34,649 nt of DNA from Clostridiales bacterium. Lineage in GTDB: Bacteria; Bacillota; Clostridia; Christensenellales; QALW01. Shown piece by piece: positions 8,428 through 16,996 of this stretch. The first letter of the stretch is position 1, and each line of letters opens with the position of its first letter. The notes beneath the pieces are model-generated. The model searched no databases and was not told the origin of the DNA. It saw only the letters and a program-made list of their open reading frames with translations. Made by a program: the position numbers and the translations under genes. The stretch is taken from the NCBI GenBank assembly GCA_018376855.1, contig JAHAAN010000003.1, forward strand, positions 1-34,649, given 5' to 3'.

Positions 8428-8455
8428 GTATAATATAAATACACTTATATTATAC
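8428..8455. promoter_or_regulatory. Perfect palindrome over the phoH promoter -10 region
   Basis: GTATAATATAA (8428-8438) and TTATATTATAC (8445-8455) are exact inverted repeats with a 6-base spacer. TATAAT at 8429-8434 is a good -10 box 41 bases before the start codon, so a repressor bound to the palindrome would block transcription. No good -35 box is visible upstream. The AT palindrome could also act simply as paired -10 boxes. Confidence 0.6.
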
Positions 8456-8475
8456 GCATAAAGGAGCCCTGATGT

Positions 8476-9456
8476 ATGGATTCACAACAGATACAGCAAG
8501 CGCTTCCCATTGATGATTCGGATCTGGTCGCAGAGCTGTTCGGCTCGGGGGACGAAAACATCGCAGTAATTCAGGATGAAACCGGAACGCAAATCAGCCT
8601 GCACCACGACAGCCTTCTGATCACAGGCGAAGAACAGGCCGTGCAGACCGCCGCCACTGTGATCCGCCGCCTGCTGATCCTGCTGAAAAAGCGGGAGCGC
8701 ATCGATCGTTCCCGCATCCGCTACGCAATCGAGCTGGCCGCCGAAGGGCGCGACGAGCTGATCGAAGAGATCATGAGCGACGTAATCGCCATCACCTATC
8801 GCGGAAAACAGATCAAAAGCAAAACGCTTGGGCAAAGCAAATATGTAAACGCCATGAAAAACAACACGATCACCTTCGGGATCGGCCCTGCCGGAACGGG
8901 AAAAACCTATCTTGCAATGGCGATGGCTGTAATGGCGTTCAAAAATAAAGAGATTTCCCGCATTATTTTGACGCGCCCTGCTGTGGAAGCCGGCGAAAAG
9001 CTCGGCTTTCTGCCCGGCGATTTGCAGCAAAAGGTCGATCCCTATCTTCGCCCGCTGTACGACGCGCTTTATGAAATGATGGGGCAAGAAGCCTATCAGC
9101 GCCTGACGGAGCGCGGCGCCATCGAGGTTGCCCCGCTTGCTTACATGCGCGGGCGCACGTTAAGCGACGCTTTTATTATTTTAGACGAGGCGCAGAACAC
9201 CACCATCGAACAAATGAAGATGTTCCTCACTCGGCTTGGAGAAGGCTCCAAAGCCGTCGTAACCGGCGATCTTTCCCAAACGGATCTGCCGGCGGGAAAG
9301 CTCAGCGGCCTGAAGCATGCCGCCGGCATTCTGCAAAACATTCAGGGCATTGCGATCTGTCCGCTCACCCACCGCGACGTTGTGCGCCACGAATTAGTGC
9401 AGAACATCATCAAAGCCTATGAGAACGCTGAAAAAGCGCACGGAAAACAGGTTTAA
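8476..9456 (+). CDS. phoH: PhoH family P-loop ATPase
   Basis: 326 residues, normal for the chromosomal PhoH-like proteins. Starts at 8476, nine bases after AAGGAG. The N-terminal ~120 residues contain a KH-like segment (IAVIQDETGTQISLHHDSLLI is a part of it). The ATPase domain has Walker A GPAGTGKTYLA near residue 136, Walker B AFIILDEAQN near 232 and the sensor-like VVTGDLSQTDLP. PhoH proteins are ATP-binding and are often found beside the RNase YbeY, which suggests a role in RNA processing or ribosome quality control. Here ybeY is two genes downstream. Likely the first gene of phoH-yqfF-ybeY-cdd-yitT, read from the palindromic promoter at 8428. Confidence 0.95.
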   Translation: MDSQQIQQALPIDDSDLVAELFGSGDENIAVIQDETGTQISLHHDSLLITGEEQAVQTAATVIRRLLILLKKRERIDRSRIRYAIELAAEGRDELIEEIMSDVIAITYRGKQIKSKTLGQSKYVNAMKNNTITFGIGPAGTGKTYLAMAMAVMAFKNKEISRIILTRPAVEAGEKLGFLPGDLQQKVDPYLRPLYDALYEMMGQEAYQRLTERGAIEVAPLAYMRGRTLSDAFIILDEAQNTTIEQMKMFLTRLGEGSKAVVTGDLSQTDLPAGKLSGLKHAAGILQNIQGIAICPLTHRDVVRHELVQNIIKAYENAEKAHGKQV

Positions 9457-9514
9457 AAAATTATGAAAAGCTAACTAAAAAGCCCGAACGTTTACAAAGG
9501 CAGGAAGGATATTT

Positions 9515-11812
9515 ATGAAAGTACAGAAAAATAACAACACAGCCGCCCAAAATAAGAACCGTTCCTCCGCACCGCGGCCCATTCATACCAGAGCAAGCGT
9601 CAACAGTCTTCGCTGTACAATCTACGGGCTGATTTGCTATTTAGCCGTGCTTTTCATCGTGCTTCAGGCGATCATTCCCACTCGCTATGATATTAAACCC
9701 GGAGATATCGCCTCCGCAACCATCACTGCTCCGAAAGAGATCAAGGATAAGATCACGACCGACAGGCTCATCGATCAAGCGATCGGCGCGGTCGAGCCTG
9801 TTTATTCCCGAAACGAATCCATCACTGCCGAAGTATTGAAAAACGTTAACGACGCATTGCAGGCTATCGCCTCCGTTCGCACGCAGGGCATCAATATCCG
9901 CAACGAATGGCTGGCCGAAAATCCCGATGCAGCCGCCGACGATTACACCTATCAAACCACCTTTATCGACACGCTGATCAGCCTGCTGCCGTTTTCCAGC
10001 ACGCAGGATGAAGTGTTTATGCTCATCAATGCCTCGGACGCTATGCTGGATCAGTTCAGCTCAGGTCTGCTCAGCAGAATCAGTAATCTGCTCAATCAAG
10101 GAATCCGCTCCGAACAAACGGAGGATAAAAAAAATGCCATTATCTCAGAGCTGACTCTTTTAAAGGAGCCGTCGCTCTCCAACGATTTCCTTCTGATCGC
10201 AAGCAAAATTTTAGATCAGAATCTCAAGGCCAACCTGAAGGAAGACGAAGCCGCCACACTCGCCGCCCGCGAGGCTGCCGCTGCGGCTGTAGAGCCTGTA
10301 ACCTATAAAAAAGGTCAAAATATCATTACGCAGGGGGAAGCCGTTACGGAAGCGCAGCACAGCATGCTCCGCGAACTTGGCCTATTGACAGATCAAAACT
10401 TTGATTTTCAGCTTTACGGCGGAATCATCGGCATTCTTCTGATGCTGATGTTTATCGTCGCGCTGTATATACGCATTTTCCAAAAGGAACTGATACAGGA
10501 ACCTAAAAAAATTCTGCTGATGTGCATTCTGATGGTGCTGATCGTACTGATCTCCATGCTGATCCTTCAGGCAGAGGCTCGTTTTGTGCCCTTCCTTTTC
10601 GGCACCATGCTCATTGCAATGCTAATCGGCACACGCATTGCCTTTGTGGTGAACATAGTTATGTCCATTATTATAGGAATGATTATGTCCGACGCATCAG
10701 GGCTCTTTTCAACCAACTCCGTTTCAGTGCTTTTGATCGGTATTATCTCCGGTTCTGCGGTCGTGTTTTTGTGCGAACGCCCCATGCACCGAATGCGCAT
10801 CGTCATCACAGGGCTTGCAGCCGGCGCGGCAGGCGGCGTTGCCTCTGCTCTGATCTCCATGGTTCTCAGCAGCGATCTGAAGCAATCCCTTCTCAACGGT
10901 TTGTATCCCCTGCTCGGCGGGCTGCTCAGCGCGGTGATCTGCATCGGAACCTTGCCCGTTTGGGAAAGCCTGTTTGATATTCTCACTCCCACAAAGCTGC
11001 TGGAGCTGACAAACTCCAATCAGCCGCTGCTGCGCAAATTAGCGCTTGAAGCGCCGGGCACGCACCACCACAGCATCGTAGTGGCCAATTTGGCCGAGCT
11101 TGGCGCAGAAGCCATCGGCGCCGATACCATGCTGGTGCGCGCTGCAGCTTATTATCACGATATCGGAAAGCTCAGCGCGCCTGAATGCTACACAGAGAAT
11201 CAGGATAACAAGCAAAAGAGCTTCCATGCCCTTCTCACCCCGGCAGAAAGCGCTGCAATCATCCGTTCTCATACCACAAACGGCTATGAGCTTGCGCTGA
11301 AATACAAGCTGCCTATGAAAATTCGGCAGATCATTCGCGAACATCACGGCACTACCGTAACCGGCTATTTCTATGCCAAGGCGCTGGAAACAGACCCCAA
11401 CGTGAATATTGCCGATTTCACCTATCCGGGGCCAAAGCCTTCCAGCAAGGAAGCCGCCATTATTATGATTGCAGACAGTGTAGAGGCTGCCGTGCGCTCC
11501 CTGCCGGAAAAAACGCCGCAGAATGTTCGCGCTAAGATCGATCAGTTAATCAAAGACCGCCTCGCCTCAGGGCAATTCGATGAATGCGATATCTCTATGC
11601 TGGAGCTGAATAAACTGGCGGCAGAATTCACGCAGGCGCTCAGCGCCGTTCACCACGACCGGATCGAATACCCTGATCTGAAAAAGGCCATGAAAGAACA
11701 CGAAAAGCTGGAAACTGAAAAAAATGAGCCGCTGGCAGAAATCCCCGAAAACACCGAACCCGCAGCCGCAGAAAAATCAGCCGAAACGGAGGCGCAAAGC
11801 GATGCAGATTGA
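9515..11812 (+). CDS. yqfF: 7TM-HD family membrane phosphodiesterase (PgpH/YqfF type, c-di-AMP)
   Basis: 765 residues. One N-terminal span (about 35-55) is followed by an extracytoplasmic domain of about 240 residues. It contains KPGDIASATITAPKEI and ITQGEAVTEAQHSMLRELGL, typical of the 7TMR-HDED module. Six or seven membrane spans follow, up to about residue 490, then a cytoplasmic HD domain: H at THHHSIVVANLAE, HD at AYYHDIGKL (near residue 549), then a HTTNGYELA loop, EHHGTT and IADSVEA. Family members cleave c-di-AMP to pApA. The acidic tail beyond residue 730 (EPLAEIPENTEPAAAEKSAE) is a lineage extension. Starts after AGGAAGGA. It overlaps ybeY by 11 bases, so translation is probably coupled. 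Confidence 0.94.
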   Translation: MKVQKNNNTAAQNKNRSSAPRPIHTRASVNSLRCTIYGLICYLAVLFIVLQAIIPTRYDIKPGDIASATITAPKEIKDKITTDRLIDQAIGAVEPVYSRNESITAEVLKNVNDALQAIASVRTQGINIRNEWLAENPDAAADDYTYQTTFIDTLISLLPFSSTQDEVFMLINASDAMLDQFSSGLLSRISNLLNQGIRSEQTEDKKNAIISELTLLKEPSLSNDFLLIASKILDQNLKANLKEDEAATLAAREAAAAAVEPVTYKKGQNIITQGEAVTEAQHSMLRELGLLTDQNFDFQLYGGIIGILLMLMFIVALYIRIFQKELIQEPKKILLMCILMVLIVLISMLILQAEARFVPFLFGTMLIAMLIGTRIAFVVNIVMSIIIGMIMSDASGLFSTNSVSVLLIGIISGSAVVFLCERPMHRMRIVITGLAAGAAGGVASALISMVLSSDLKQSLLNGLYPLLGGLLSAVICIGTLPVWESLFDILTPTKLLELTNSNQPLLRKLALEAPGTHHHSIVVANLAELGAEAIGADTMLVRAAAYYHDIGKLSAPECYTENQDNKQKSFHALLTPAESAAIIRSHTTNGYELALKYKLPMKIRQIIREHHGTTVTGYFYAKALETDPNVNIADFTYPGPKPSSKEAAIIMIADSVEAAVRSLPEKTPQNVRAKIDQLIKDRLASGQFDECDISMLELNKLAAEFTQALSAVHHDRIEYPDLKKAMKEHEKLETEKNEPLAEIPENTEPAAAEKSAETEAQSDAD

Positions 11813-12296
11813 TACCATTTGCCAAACCGAATGCAGCGCGGCGCTGCTCTCTCTGATGCAGCAGGTCATCTGCCATGCTGTTAAGGATGAAACCGGAAGC
11901 GACAGCTTTGAGCTTTCCCTGACCGTTACAAATGACGACGCGATCCGCGAGCTGAACCGAACTTACCGCAATATTGACCGTTCTACAGACGTTTTAAGTT
12001 TTCCTTTGGTGGATTTCGACGGTTACGAGGACGCTGCGCAGGATTTTACCGATCCGGAATATATAAATCCCGAAACGGGCGCGGTAGCGCTTGGCGATAT
12101 CGTGCTTTCTTTGGAGCATGCTCAGCAGCAGGCTGTTGAATACGGCCATTCCCTTGAACGGGAAGCCTGCTATTTATGCGTCCATTCCGTGCTGCATCTG
12201 TTAGGCTACGATCATATAGACCCGCAAGATCAGGCGCTCATGCGCCAACGTGAGGAGGAGATTCTTCATGCCTTTGACCTCTCAAGAAAAAGCTGA
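11802..12296 (+). CDS. ybeY: Endoribonuclease YbeY (16S rRNA maturation)
   Basis: 164 residues. The start ATG at 11802 lies nine bases after GGAGG, inside the last codons of the upstream gene; longer in-frame starts within that gene are not supported. The metal-binding signature HSVLHLLGYDH (three His) is near the C-terminus, and RTYRNIDRSTDVLSFPL is the usual N-terminal conserved block. YbeY is a zinc-dependent RNase for 16S rRNA 3' maturation and 70S quality control. The end overlaps cdd by 29 bases. Confidence 0.95.
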   Translation: MQIDTICQTECSAALLSLMQQVICHAVKDETGSDSFELSLTVTNDDAIRELNRTYRNIDRSTDVLSFPLVDFDGYEDAAQDFTDPEYINPETGAVALGDIVLSLEHAQQQAVEYGHSLEREACYLCVHSVLHLLGYDHIDPQDQALMRQREEEILHAFDLSRKS

Positions 12297-12675
12297 GCTT
12301 TTCGCATGCGCAGAGCAGGCGATGCGCCGCGCCTATAATCCGTATTCCAACTTCGCTGTCGGCGCTGCGGTACGCTGTGCAGACGGAACGCTTTTCGGCG
12401 GCTGCAACATTGAAAACGCCTCCTACGGAGCAACGATCTGTGCGGAACGCAGCGCGTTAGCAGCTGCCGTCTCCGCCGGAAAACGCGATTTTACCGACAT
12501 CGCGATCATCAGCAGCGGCGCAGAACTCGCTTACCCCTGCGGCATCTGCTTACAGGTCATTTCAGAGCTGGCTCCGCAGGCAACTATCCATTTATTTAAA
12601 AAAGAAGGGGGCGAAAAAACGCTTGCCGCAAAGGAAGTACTCCCCTTTGCCTTTCATTTGAACAAATGCACATAA
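12268..12675 (+). CDS. cdd: Cytidine deaminase
   Basis: 135 residues, the standard length of the homotetrameric enzyme that converts cytidine to uridine for pyrimidine salvage. Zinc ligands and catalytic Glu are in ICAERSAL (C-A-E) and PCGICLQ (PCxxC). The substrate-binding N-terminal motif is RAYNPYSNFAVGAA, then GGCNIENASYG. The start at 12268 has GAGGAGGAG just upstream; the frame extends six codons further but without a better site. In Bacillus, dgkA precedes cdd and era follows it. Neither is present here, and a yitT-like gene comes next. Confidence 0.95.
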   Translation: MPLTSQEKAELFACAEQAMRRAYNPYSNFAVGAAVRCADGTLFGGCNIENASYGATICAERSALAAAVSAGKRDFTDIAIISSGAELAYPCGICLQVISELAPQATIHLFKKEGGEKTLAAKEVLPFAFHLNKCT

Positions 12676-12704
12676 ATTCACATTATATGAAAGGAGCATC
12701 ATCT

Positions 12705-13598
12705 ATGGCACGCTTTGCAAAATTTTTCAAAGAGATCAAATGGTTCCACGTTCTGATGCTTACTGTTGCCGGGATTGTCAATGCAATCGGCATCACCATC
12801 TTCCTTTCCCCCGTCAAGCTATATGACAGCGGAATTTCCGGCACCTCTATGCTGTTAGAGCAGATCACACCGGAATCACTTTCTCTTTCAATATTTTTGC
12901 TGATTTTAAATGTTCCGATCTTTTTGTATGGGCTGAAAAAACAAGGCGCCGCTTTTACAATCAGCGCGGTTTACACCGTATGTATTTACTCCGCCGCCGC
13001 TTGGCTGATCACTGACGTTCTGCCTATCGACGTAAGCCTTGCTTCCCCATTGGCCGGAAGCGACCTGCTTCTATGCGCGCTGTTCGGCGGCCTGATCTCC
13101 GGCGTGGGCAGCGGCCTTGCAATCCGCTTTGGCGGCGCAATGGACGGAATCGAAGTTCTTTCCGTCATCTTCGCCAAGCGCTTGGGCATCTCCGTAGGCA
13201 CCTTCGTAATGATCTACAACGTGCTTTTATATATTATATGCGGCTTCGTAATCGACAGCTGGATTCTCCCGCTCTACTCCATTGTAACCTACGCCGCGGC
13301 ACTGAAAACCATTGATTATATCGTAGACGGTTTCGGGCGTTCCAAAGCCGCTATGATTGTAACTACCCGCGCGGAGGAAATCTGCTCCGCGCTTTCGGAA
13401 ACCTTTGGCTGCGGAACTACGGTAATCGATGCGAAAGGCGGCTTTTCCAACGCGCCGCAAAAGCTCATCTATTTCGTAGTAAACCGCTTTCAGGTAACAA
13501 AAATGAAAAATATTATACATAACATCGACCCCTTAGCCTACATTACACTCAATGAGGTCGCCGACATCTTCTCCGCAAGCCAAGATATAAAAAAATAA
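12705..13598 (+). CDS. YitT family membrane protein
   Basis: 297 residues. Five or six membrane spans in the first ~200 residues (for example FHVLMLTVAGIVNAIGITIF and LLLCALFGGLISGVGSGLAI, with the family glycine motif RFGGAMDGIEVLSVIFAKR). A C-terminal ~85-residue cytoplasmic DUF2179 domain follows (AAMIVTTRAEEICSALSETF ... LNEVADIFSA). The family resembles small-molecule or ion carriers with an ACT/PII-like sensing tail; the substrate is unknown. Starts at 12705, eight bases after AAAGGAG, 29 bases beyond cdd. A frame upstream to 12666 exists but has no binding site. Confidence 0.9.
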   Translation: MARFAKFFKEIKWFHVLMLTVAGIVNAIGITIFLSPVKLYDSGISGTSMLLEQITPESLSLSIFLLILNVPIFLYGLKKQGAAFTISAVYTVCIYSAAAWLITDVLPIDVSLASPLAGSDLLLCALFGGLISGVGSGLAIRFGGAMDGIEVLSVIFAKRLGISVGTFVMIYNVLLYIICGFVIDSWILPLYSIVTYAAALKTIDYIVDGFGRSKAAMIVTTRAEEICSALSETFGCGTTVIDAKGGFSNAPQKLIYFVVNRFQVTKMKNIIHNIDPLAYITLNEVADIFSASQDIKK

Positions 13599-13675
13599 CA
13601 GAAACTGCGGTTCCGGTAGATATAAATTGCACTCAAAAAAGTGAATCAATAAGCATCCCCCGGATGGCCTTTTCA

Positions 13676-13710
13676 AAAGTCAGCGCAGAACGCTGGCTTT
13701 CATTTTGTTT
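13676..13710 (+). terminator. Likely terminator after the yitT-family gene
   Basis: AAAGTCAGCG (13676-13685) pairs with CGCTGGCTTT (13691-13700) over a 5-base loop, with one G-U pair. CATTTTGTTT follows. It closes the phoH-to-yitT transcription unit. Confidence 0.7.
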
Positions 13711-13954
13711 AAGCCGCAATAAATGATTCTTCTTTACGGCAGAAGAAAAAATCCCCCTGTATTATAAAATATAAAAATGCTTTAAAATAAGTTATATTTT
13801 TACCTGTCTTTATTATTATGAAGATTTTTTACTTTAAGAAGGCGAAAATATTACCAAAAGAAATACAAATGTAATATTTTTGTAATAATTAAAGAGAAAG
13901 AGAGGATATGGACGAAAATAAGTGCGAGCAAGAGATATTTCGGCGAGATTGGGT
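13711..13954. other. AT-rich leader region before the wall hydrolase gene
   Basis: No gene. It is mostly A and T and contains an exact 10-bp inverted repeat: AAAATATTAC at 13845-13854 and GTAATATTTT at 13871-13880, with a 16-base gap. I looked for a ydaO-type c-di-AMP riboswitch, common before such hydrolases, and did not see its conserved boxes. Confidence 0.5.
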
Positions 13955-13984
13955 TTGTAATAGTGGGCGCTCTTTTGATAATAT
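13955..13984 (+). promoter_or_regulatory. Candidate promoter of the NlpC/P60 hydrolase gene
   Basis: TTGTAA (13955-13960), 16-base spacer, GATAAT (13977-13982), or TAATAT two bases later. The start codon at 14019 leaves a leader of about 30 bases. Reasonable but not strong. Confidence 0.45.
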
Positions 13985-14018
13985 GTAAGCAGTAAATCTG
14001 AAATCGGAGGAAAGAGAG

Positions 14019-16121
14019 ATGAAATATCAGAAAGGGATTGCTTGCAGCTTAGCGGTTTTATTGCTTGCAGTGTTGCTTCCACTCACAGCGGCTGCGGCGA
14101 TAATCGGAAAAGGAAATACGGGAACAGCTGTAGAGGCGGTTCAGGTAGTGCTTAAGCAAGAGGGTTATCTCAGCGGTGCTTGCGATGGGATCTTCGGCAG
14201 CGCTACAGAAACGGCGCTGAAGGCATACCAAAAGGCAAAAGGCCTTTCGCAAGACGGAAAAGCCGGCGCGAAAACGCTTGCAGCAATGGGCCTGCTTTCC
14301 GAAGCTCCTTCCATAGGAGAGGCAAGCATTACCGAAGGCACGGTAAATTTGCGCAGAGGGCCTTCAACATCGCACCAAGTGCTATGTGATCTGAAACGCG
14401 GAGATAAGCTTATGGTGCTTGCCGTCAGCGGCAGCTGGTATAAGGTGCGAACCTCTTTTGACATAGAAGGATATGTTTATAAGGCGTACTGCACAGCAAA
14501 CGGGAACCTGCAGGATTCATCGGCTTCTGCTATTACAGCAACGGTGGTCAATGTCAATACGGCAGTAAACCTTCGTAAGGGCGCAGGAACGAATACTGCT
14601 TTGTTAGGCACAGTGGCAAAGAATGCGCAGGTTTGGGTGCTGAGCATTGCCGGAGACTGGTATCAGGTGCGAACGGCAAACGGCGTGGAGGGCTACATAA
14701 GCAAACAGTATCTGCGCGTTGCCGGCGAAACGGCCGGTGAAACGGCTACCGTAGTCAATGTCAATACGGCCGTGAACATGCGCAAGGGTGCGGGAACCGA
14801 TACGGCAGTAATCGCACAGCTGAAAAAAGGAAGCGTTGTGAATGTTCTTGAAGCCGTCGGCAGCTGGTATAAGGTCAGTACAATGGACGGCAAAGTGGGC
14901 TATGTGAGCAAAAGCTATTTGAAAATCAACACAGAAGCGCCTGCGCCGGTCGAGAACAACACAGTCATTACCGTCAGCAGCAGGATAGGAACGGTGCAGA
15001 ATGTGAGCACAGCGGTAAACCTTCGCAAAGGCGCCGGAACAGATACTGCGCTGCTTGGCACGGTGGCAAGAGGCAAGCAGGTAGCCGTGCTTGGGCAGAC
15101 GGGAGATTGGTACCATGTGCAGACGCCCGACGGCAAGCAGGGCTATATCAGCAAGGCTTACCTGAAGGTGGAAACTGTCCAAAACGACGTGGAATTTGAA
15201 TCTGACAAAAGCACTCTCTATAAAAATCCGGTAATAGGTACGGTTATTAACATCACCTCTCAGCTCAAGATCAGAGCTAAAACCAGCACGGATTCGGACA
15301 TCAAAGGCTATCTTTTGAATCAGGCTTCCGTTACCGTATACGGAAAGGACGGGGAGTGGTATCAGATCAGCACCGCGACAGGCATCTTCGGATATTGCCA
15401 TGAGGATTATATTCGCTTAACATCCGAGACTTCACCGGGAACGGGAGAGATATTCAATCCAATCAAGGGGATTCTGCGTTCCGGCATGAACAATAGCGAT
15501 GTTGTTACTATGCAGAAGCGTTTAAAGGAGCTGGGGTACTTTACAGCTTCCTGCACCGGTTATTTCGGCAGCCAGACGCTTTCGGCAGTGAAAGCGTTTC
15601 AGGCGGCGAACGGCCTGACCAAGGACGGTATAGCCGGCGAAAAGACACTGGCGAAAATGTTTTCTGCTTCGGCAGCAGCAAAGCAGAACGGGCAAAAGGA
15701 GCCGACGGAGGATGAAAAATTGCAGGCTAAGCTCAATGCGATGGTGGACTACGCAAAGCAGTATCTCGGCCGCCCTTATGTAAGCGGCGGAAACGGCCCG
15801 AGTTCCTTTGACTGTTCCGGTTTTACAAAATACGTTTTCCAAAATGCGATGGGCTACACATTGCCCCGAACTGCTTATACACAGGGCTATAATTCCTTCG
15901 GCAGAAAAATCACCAAGGTTTCCGAGCTCAAGCTGGGAGATTTGGTATTTTTCAATACCAACGCTAACGACAGCGACCTTTGCGACCATGTCGGAATTTA
16001 TGTGGGCAATAATCAATTTATTCACGCTTCCTCCGGAAACGGAATGAAGGTAGTCATTTCCACGCTGGGCGGCACAATCTATGAACGCTTGTTTTCTTGG
16101 GGCAAAAGAGTTTTTGAATAA
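14019..16121 (+). CDS. Secreted NlpC/P60 peptidoglycan hydrolase with five SH3 domains
   Basis: 700 residues, with a signal peptide (GIACSLAVLLLAVLLPLTAAAA, cleavage near 26). Order: peptidoglycan-binding domain (about 28-95), five bacterial SH3 domains (about 103-158, 173-234, 243-303, 325-386 and 408-468), a second peptidoglycan-binding domain (about 480-550), and a C-terminal NlpC/P60 endopeptidase (about 575-700). The catalytic triad is visible: Cys in FDCSGFTKYVF, His in CDHVGIYVG and His in FIHASSGN. It should cut the stem peptide of the cell wall, probably between D-Glu and the diamino acid. SH3 2-4 are very alike (VNLRKGAGT is nearly constant), pointing to recent internal duplication. 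Starts after GGAGG. A stand-alone gene. Confidence 0.95.
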   Translation: MKYQKGIACSLAVLLLAVLLPLTAAAAIIGKGNTGTAVEAVQVVLKQEGYLSGACDGIFGSATETALKAYQKAKGLSQDGKAGAKTLAAMGLLSEAPSIGEASITEGTVNLRRGPSTSHQVLCDLKRGDKLMVLAVSGSWYKVRTSFDIEGYVYKAYCTANGNLQDSSASAITATVVNVNTAVNLRKGAGTNTALLGTVAKNAQVWVLSIAGDWYQVRTANGVEGYISKQYLRVAGETAGETATVVNVNTAVNMRKGAGTDTAVIAQLKKGSVVNVLEAVGSWYKVSTMDGKVGYVSKSYLKINTEAPAPVENNTVITVSSRIGTVQNVSTAVNLRKGAGTDTALLGTVARGKQVAVLGQTGDWYHVQTPDGKQGYISKAYLKVETVQNDVEFESDKSTLYKNPVIGTVINITSQLKIRAKTSTDSDIKGYLLNQASVTVYGKDGEWYQISTATGIFGYCHEDYIRLTSETSPGTGEIFNPIKGILRSGMNNSDVVTMQKRLKELGYFTASCTGYFGSQTLSAVKAFQAANGLTKDGIAGEKTLAKMFSASAAAKQNGQKEPTEDEKLQAKLNAMVDYAKQYLGRPYVSGGNGPSSFDCSGFTKYVFQNAMGYTLPRTAYTQGYNSFGRKITKVSELKLGDLVFFNTNANDSDLCDHVGIYVGNNQFIHASSGNGMKVVISTLGGTIYERLFSWGKRVFE

Positions 16122-16148
16122 AGCACACGGTGTAGACAAGCAGGTGAA

Positions 16149-16193
16149 GAGACAGTCAGGACTTTCGGCTTATCCGAAAGTCCTGACTGTCTC
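16149..16193. repeat. Perfect 20-bp inverted repeat (hairpin) without a T tract
   Basis: GAGACAGTCAGGACTTTCGG (16149-16168) is exactly complementary to the sequence at 16174-16193, with a 5-base loop. It lies 28 bases after the hydrolase stop codon. A run of T is missing on both sides, so it is not a standard intrinsic terminator. It may still terminate, protect the mRNA 3' end or mark an element border. Confidence 0.85.
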
Positions 16194-16950
16194 AGCAAAA
16201 ACAGGCCTTAACAATAACAAAAGCTTATAGCTCTAAAAAAATAGCTTGTTAAAAAGGATGCGGCATGTTTTCCTCACAGCTGCATAACAAGAAGATCGCG
16301 TATTGTAAAAGATAACGACATGAATAATCCTGCATTATACAAGGTACAGACGCCAATACCACATGGACAAGGGGTACTGCGAATGACATAATATCATTAA
16401 GGTTGATTACCTACCGACAGCTATGCTAATAAAATCAGATAAGAATAAAATAGGAGTATGTATCGGCAGAAGTACAATTTTTCTTCTAACCACACCTATA
16501 TTCAATCGATTTGGCCTTAGTACGCTGTCTGTATTCCCGTTCTATCTTCCACATTTCTTCATTCGTTGGAATGTCTACAATCCATCATAGAAGCAATGGA
16601 TGTCAATATCCCGCGTCCGTTTCCTGTCTTTTCTTCATATTCACGAACCGCACTATATCCACAAAGGTATTTAAATTGGGGGCGTTAGTTCTTCTTCCCG
16701 ATAACGGCTAACGCTGCAAATATCCTCGATACCACAAGCACGTATCCGCAAAAGAATCGGGCAGATAGGCAACAATACTATCAAGGTCATTACGGCTATG
16801 CTGACAGACTCACAAAAGCCTGAAAAGTTAATTTGCATTGTATGAGCAAACAGTCTCTTAAAATACCACTGCAAACAAAATTTTGTTTTGAAGATTGCTT
16901 TCTGACAACAAATATTTTTTGACAACCTATCGGACACCGTTAAAAAACGC
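16194..16950. other. Gene-free AT-rich stretch with possible decayed coding remnants
   Basis: About 750 bases without a supportable gene. Short open frames on both strands lack ribosome binding sites. On the minus strand, around 16580-16490, a coding-looking scrap (IPTNEEMWKIEREYRQRTKA) ends in a stop and has no start. I do not recognise its family. The stretch has lower GC than the flanking genes. Confidence 0.5.
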
Positions 16951-16979
16951 TTGCATTATCTGATGAAATCCTGTATAAT
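16951..16979 (+). promoter_or_regulatory. Sigma-A promoter of tRNA-Thr
   Basis: TTGCAT (16951-16956), 17-base spacer, TATAAT (16974-16979). The tRNA begins 18 bases after the -10 box. Confidence 0.85.
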
Positions 16980-16996
16980 AACTCCTGATATATGAT

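Noticed and set aside
8122..8433. Pro/Ala-rich open frame in the yqfD-phoH gap
   Set aside because: It has low-complexity composition and no ribosome binding site, and it is produced by the GC-rich repeat.
13711..14018. c-di-AMP (ydaO-type) riboswitch before the NlpC/P60 gene
   Set aside because: Expected from known examples, but the conserved boxes and pseudo-symmetric stems are not visible here.
16201..16260. Sequence resembling the core of a type II CRISPR repeat or tracrRNA (TTTTAGAGCTAT on the minus strand)
   Set aside because: It is a single occurrence with no repeat array, no cas genes and no second copy; a short match by chance.
16671..16937. 88-codon minus-strand open frame with a hydrophobic stretch
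   Set aside because: It has no ribosome binding site and no recognisable family, lies in AT-rich DNA, and its end runs into another open scrap; kept only as part of the gene-poor region.
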